Source of the DNA: Phenylobacterium parvum
GTDB taxonomy: Bacteria > Pseudomonadota > Alphaproteobacteria > Caulobacterales > Caulobacteraceae
Length of the DNA stretch: 64,000 nucleotides
Reading direction: 5' to 3'
Assembly (NCBI RefSeq): GCF_003150835.1
Contig: NZ_CP029479.1
Span: 1,798,001 to 1,862,000, forward strand
The position numbers and the translations under genes are program-made. Shown here piece by piece: positions 61,711-64,000 of this stretch. The notes under the pieces are model-generated. The model saw nothing but the letters and a program-made list of their open reading frames with translations, ran no database searches and was not told the origin of the DNA. Positions within the stretch are counted from its first letter, which is position 1, and each line of letters opens with the position of its first letter.

Positions 61711-63081
61711 TCAGGCCGGGGACCGGGCGACGGGCTCGCTCAGGGTGACGAGTTCCTCGGCCAGGGTGGGATGGACGGCGCAGGCGGAGTCCCACTGGGC
61801 CTTGGTCACGCCCAGCTTGAGCGGCACGGCGGCCATCTGGATGATCTCCGGGGCGTCCGGGCCCACCACATGGCAGCCCAGCATCCGCTGGGTATCGGCG
61901 TCCACCACCAGCTTGACCAGGGCCTGCTCCTGGCCGCCGTAGAAGGTCTCCTTCATGGGCCGGAACCGGGACCGGTAGATGTCGATGTTGGCATAGGCGG
62001 CGCGGGCCTCGGCCTCCGTCAGGCCCACCGTGCCGACTGGCGGCTGGCTGAATACGGCCGAGGCCACCGCTTCATGGTCGAAGCGGGTCGGCTGGCCATA
62101 GAACTCCGTCCGGGCGAAGGCGGCGCCCTCGCGGATGGCCACCGGGGTCAGGTTGATCCGGTCCGTGACGTCGCCGACGGCCCAGATGCTGGGGACCGAG
62201 GTCTTCGACCAGGCGTCGACCCGGATCTCGCCGTTCGGGCCAGTCTCCACGCCCGCAGCTTCCAGGCCGAGCCCGCGCGTGTGGGGCTTGCGGCCTGTCG
62301 CCAGCATGACCTGCCCGGCCGGCAGGACCTGGCCGTCGGAGAGGCGGCACTGCAGGTCTCCCGGACGACCGGCGATCTCCGTTGGATGCGCCCCGAGGAT
62401 GAGCTTCACCCCCCGCCTCTGGATCTCGGCGGCCACGTGGGAACGGATGTCCTCGTCGAAGCCGCGCAGCACCTGGTCGCCGCGATAGACCAGGGTCACG
62501 TCGACGCCGAGCCCGTTGAAGATGCCGGCGAATTCCACGGCGATGAAGCCCCCGCCGACGATGACCATGCGCTCCGGCAGGGCGGGAAGATCGAAGGCCT
62601 CCTCGGAAGTGATGGCCAGGTCTGCTCCCGGCAGGTCCTCGGGCCTCCAAGGCCGGCCGCCCGTGGCCACGAGGATGCGTTGGGCGGTCACCGCCCCACG
62701 CCCCTCGACCTCAAGGCTGTTGGCGCCGGTCAGGATCGCCCTGCCCTCAAGGATCTCGGCGCCCGACCGGGTCAGGTTCGCCACGTAGAGCCCGGACAGC
62801 CGGGCGATCTCGCGGTCCTTGGCCTCCCGGAAGCGGGACCACTCGAAGGTCGCCTCCGAGGCGGACCAACCGTAGCCCTCGGCGATGTGGGCGTAGTGCG
62901 GAAACTCCGAGGCGTAGACCATGAACTTCTTGGGCACGCAGCCGCGGATCACGCAGGTGCCGCCGACCCTGTACTCCTCGGCCACCGCCACCCTGGCGCC
63001 CGAGGCGGCGGCCAGCCGCCCGGCCCGGACCCCGCCGGACCCCGCCCCGATGACAAAGAGATCGTAGTCGAACTGGCTCAT
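61711..63081 (-). CDS. gor: Glutathione-disulfide reductase
   Basis: The 456-residue flavoprotein reduces oxidised glutathione with NADPH. It has the FAD motif FVIGAGSGGVRAGR, the redox disulfide Cys43/Cys48 (GGTCVIRGC), the NADPH-binding VIVGGGFIAVEFA and the C-terminal His437 in HPTLAEE. The start at 63081 follows GGGGGAG. It may share a transcript with the O-antigen ligase-type gene downstream. Confidence 0.95.
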   Translation of the reverse strand: MSQFDYDLFVIGAGSGGVRAGRLAAASGARVAVAEEYRVGGTCVIRGCVPKKFMVYASEFPHYAHIAEGYGWSASEATFEWSRFREAKDREIARLSGLYVANLTRSGAEILEGRAILTGANSLEVEGRGAVTAQRILVATGGRPWRPEDLPGADLAITSEEAFDLPALPERMVIVGGGFIAVEFAGIFNGLGVDVTLVYRGDQVLRGFDEDIRSHVAAEIQRRGVKLILGAHPTEIAGRPGDLQCRLSDGQVLPAGQVMLATGRKPHTRGLGLEAAGVETGPNGEIRVDAWSKTSVPSIWAVGDVTDRINLTPVAIREGAAFARTEFYGQPTRFDHEAVASAVFSQPPVGTVGLTEAEARAAYANIDIYRSRFRPMKETFYGGQEQALVKLVVDADTQRMLGCHVVGPDAPEIIQMAAVPLKLGVTKAQWDSACAVHPTLAEELVTLSEPVARSPA

Positions 63082-63192
63082 GATCGGGCTCCCCCTGCGG
63101 CGGCGGCGCGACCCTAGAGCAAATCGGGTCGCTGTTGAATGCCGGCGGCGCCGGGCCTTGACCCCTGGGAAGGTGAGGCGCAAGCCCTGTCC

Positions 63193-64000
63193 ATGGAACT
63201 CGCTGAACCAGTCCCGCCCGCCGCCGCGTCACCGCCCCCGCAGGACCCGTCGGACAGGGCTTTCTTCGGTCACCCGCTGGCCTTCGGGCACATCTTCGCC
63301 ACCGAGGTCGGGCTCGCCTTCGCCTACTACGGCCTCATTTCGATCCTGACCCTCTACATGTCGACCCACCTCTTCCTGCCAGGCACAGCTGAGGGGGTGA
63401 TCGGGTTCGGTCCCTTCAGCCGGATGATGGAGACGGTGTTCGGCGCGACCAGTCCCCTGGAGCTGGCCTCGGCCACCTTCGGCCTGGTCACCGGGATCTT
63501 CTACGCCACGCCGCTCATCGGCGGCCTGATCGGCGATCGCTGGCTGGGGACGCGGACCTGTATCGTCGCGGGGCTGCCGATCCAGACCTTGGGCTACGCC
63601 CTCCTGGTCTTCGAGCCGACCTTCCTGATCGGCATGGCCCTGATGGTGGTGGGCGGGGGCCTCGTGAAGTCGAATCTGCTCGGCCAGGTCGGCGCCCTTT
63701 ACGGCCCGGAGGATCCGCGCCGGACCCGCGCCTTCGGCCTCTTCCTGATCGCCGTGAACATCGGCGGATTCATCACCCCCCTGGTGGTGGGAACCCTGGG
63801 CGAGAAGGTGAGCTGGTCCTCAGGCCTGGCAGCCGCCGCCGTGGGCATGGCCCTGTCCATGCTGGCCTACCTGTCCGGCGCCAGGCACTTCCCCGCCCGC
63901 CGCAGCGTCCAGCCGGCTGCGGCCGCAACAAAGGCGTCGGCGGCCCCCGGTCCGGCCCAGGGATGGGTCGTCGCAGCCCTCCTCCTGGTGCTGGTGGGCT
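63193..64000 (+). CDS. POT-family peptide transporter (partial, cut by window end)
   Basis: The first 269 codons of an MFS transporter of the proton-dependent oligopeptide (POT) family are visible, with at least six membrane helices. The TPLIGGLIGDRWLG loop and GGGLVKSN are POT signatures. The first-helix motif ExxERFxYYG reads E38-VGLAFAYYG here, lacking the second Glu and the Arg that drive proton-coupled peptide uptake in studied members. The ATG is at 63193; the rest of the gene lies beyond the window. Confidence 0.85.
   Translation, partial: MELAEPVPPAAASPPPQDPSDRAFFGHPLAFGHIFATEVGLAFAYYGLISILTLYMSTHLFLPGTAEGVIGFGPFSRMMETVFGATSPLELASATFGLVTGIFYATPLIGGLIGDRWLGTRTCIVAGLPIQTLGYALLVFEPTFLIGMALMVVGGGLVKSNLLGQVGALYGPEDPRRTRAFGLFLIAVNIGGFITPLVVGTLGEKVSWSSGLAAAAVGMALSMLAYLSGARHFPARRSVQPAAAATKASAAPGPAQGWVVAALLLVLVG

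Overview
The window is GC-rich, densely coded DNA from an alphaproteobacterium, most likely Caulobacteraceae (a Caulobacter, Phenylobacterium or Brevundimonas relative). The placement rests on the flbT-flaF pair beside several short flagellin genes and a FlaEY-like protein, two TPR-glycosyltransferases resembling Caulobacter FlmG, a CtrA-type box, a GTTC-N7-GTTC SOS box at ssb, and the gyrA-coaD-cyclophilin-queA-tgt order. It is inference from family resemblance; no database search was possible.

Layout. 1-10.6 kb is catabolic: acyl-CoA dehydrogenases, a CYP153-like P450, a dienelactone hydrolase with a NIPSNAP-like partner, an SDR and the glycolate oxidase genes glcDEF. A tRNA-Lys(UUU) follows. 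11.3-18.9 kb is a minus-strand housekeeping block: ssb, gyrA, coaD, two cyclophilins, queA and tgt, with the last five tightly packed. 19-32 kb is the flagellar filament locus: a FlaEY-like secreted protein, three flagellins, FlaG, a UDP-glucuronate decarboxylase-like enzyme, flaF and flbT, and, divergently, two tandem FlmG-like proteins. Two flagellin genes have good sigma-54 promoters with matching upstream elements. 32-42 kb is mixed: MoxR ATPase, universal stress protein, HD phosphohydrolase, NadQ-like regulator, oxidoreductase, sterol-desaturase-like enzyme, adenine deaminase, a small GH84 (O-GlcNAcase-type) protein and a KAS III enzyme. 42-49 kb is a likely operon glyQ-glyS-ppdK-M48 protease. 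49-57 kb has glnK-amtB, ispE with a TPR lipoprotein and ETF-ubiquinone oxidoreductase, and a uracil-DNA glycosylase. 57-64 kb has a phospholipase D-type protein, class II DAHP synthase, an O-antigen ligase-type membrane protein, glutathione reductase and the start of a POT transporter cut by the window edge.

How the genes work together. In the filament locus, FlbT and FlaF would control flagellin synthesis and export, sigma-54 promoters would fire late, and the two FlmG-like enzymes probably glycosylate flagellin. The embedded decarboxylase hints that the sugar donor, or a modification of it, is made locally. ETF-ubiquinone oxidoreductase would take the electrons released by acyl-CoA dehydrogenases such as the two at the left end.

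The most unusual items are the tandem FlmG-like pair, a 108-109 bp element with 10-bp terminal inverted repeats that sits only between convergent genes, and a tgt product that lacks two of its three usual zinc-binding cysteines. No CRISPR array, insertion sequence, prophage or rRNA gene was seen.
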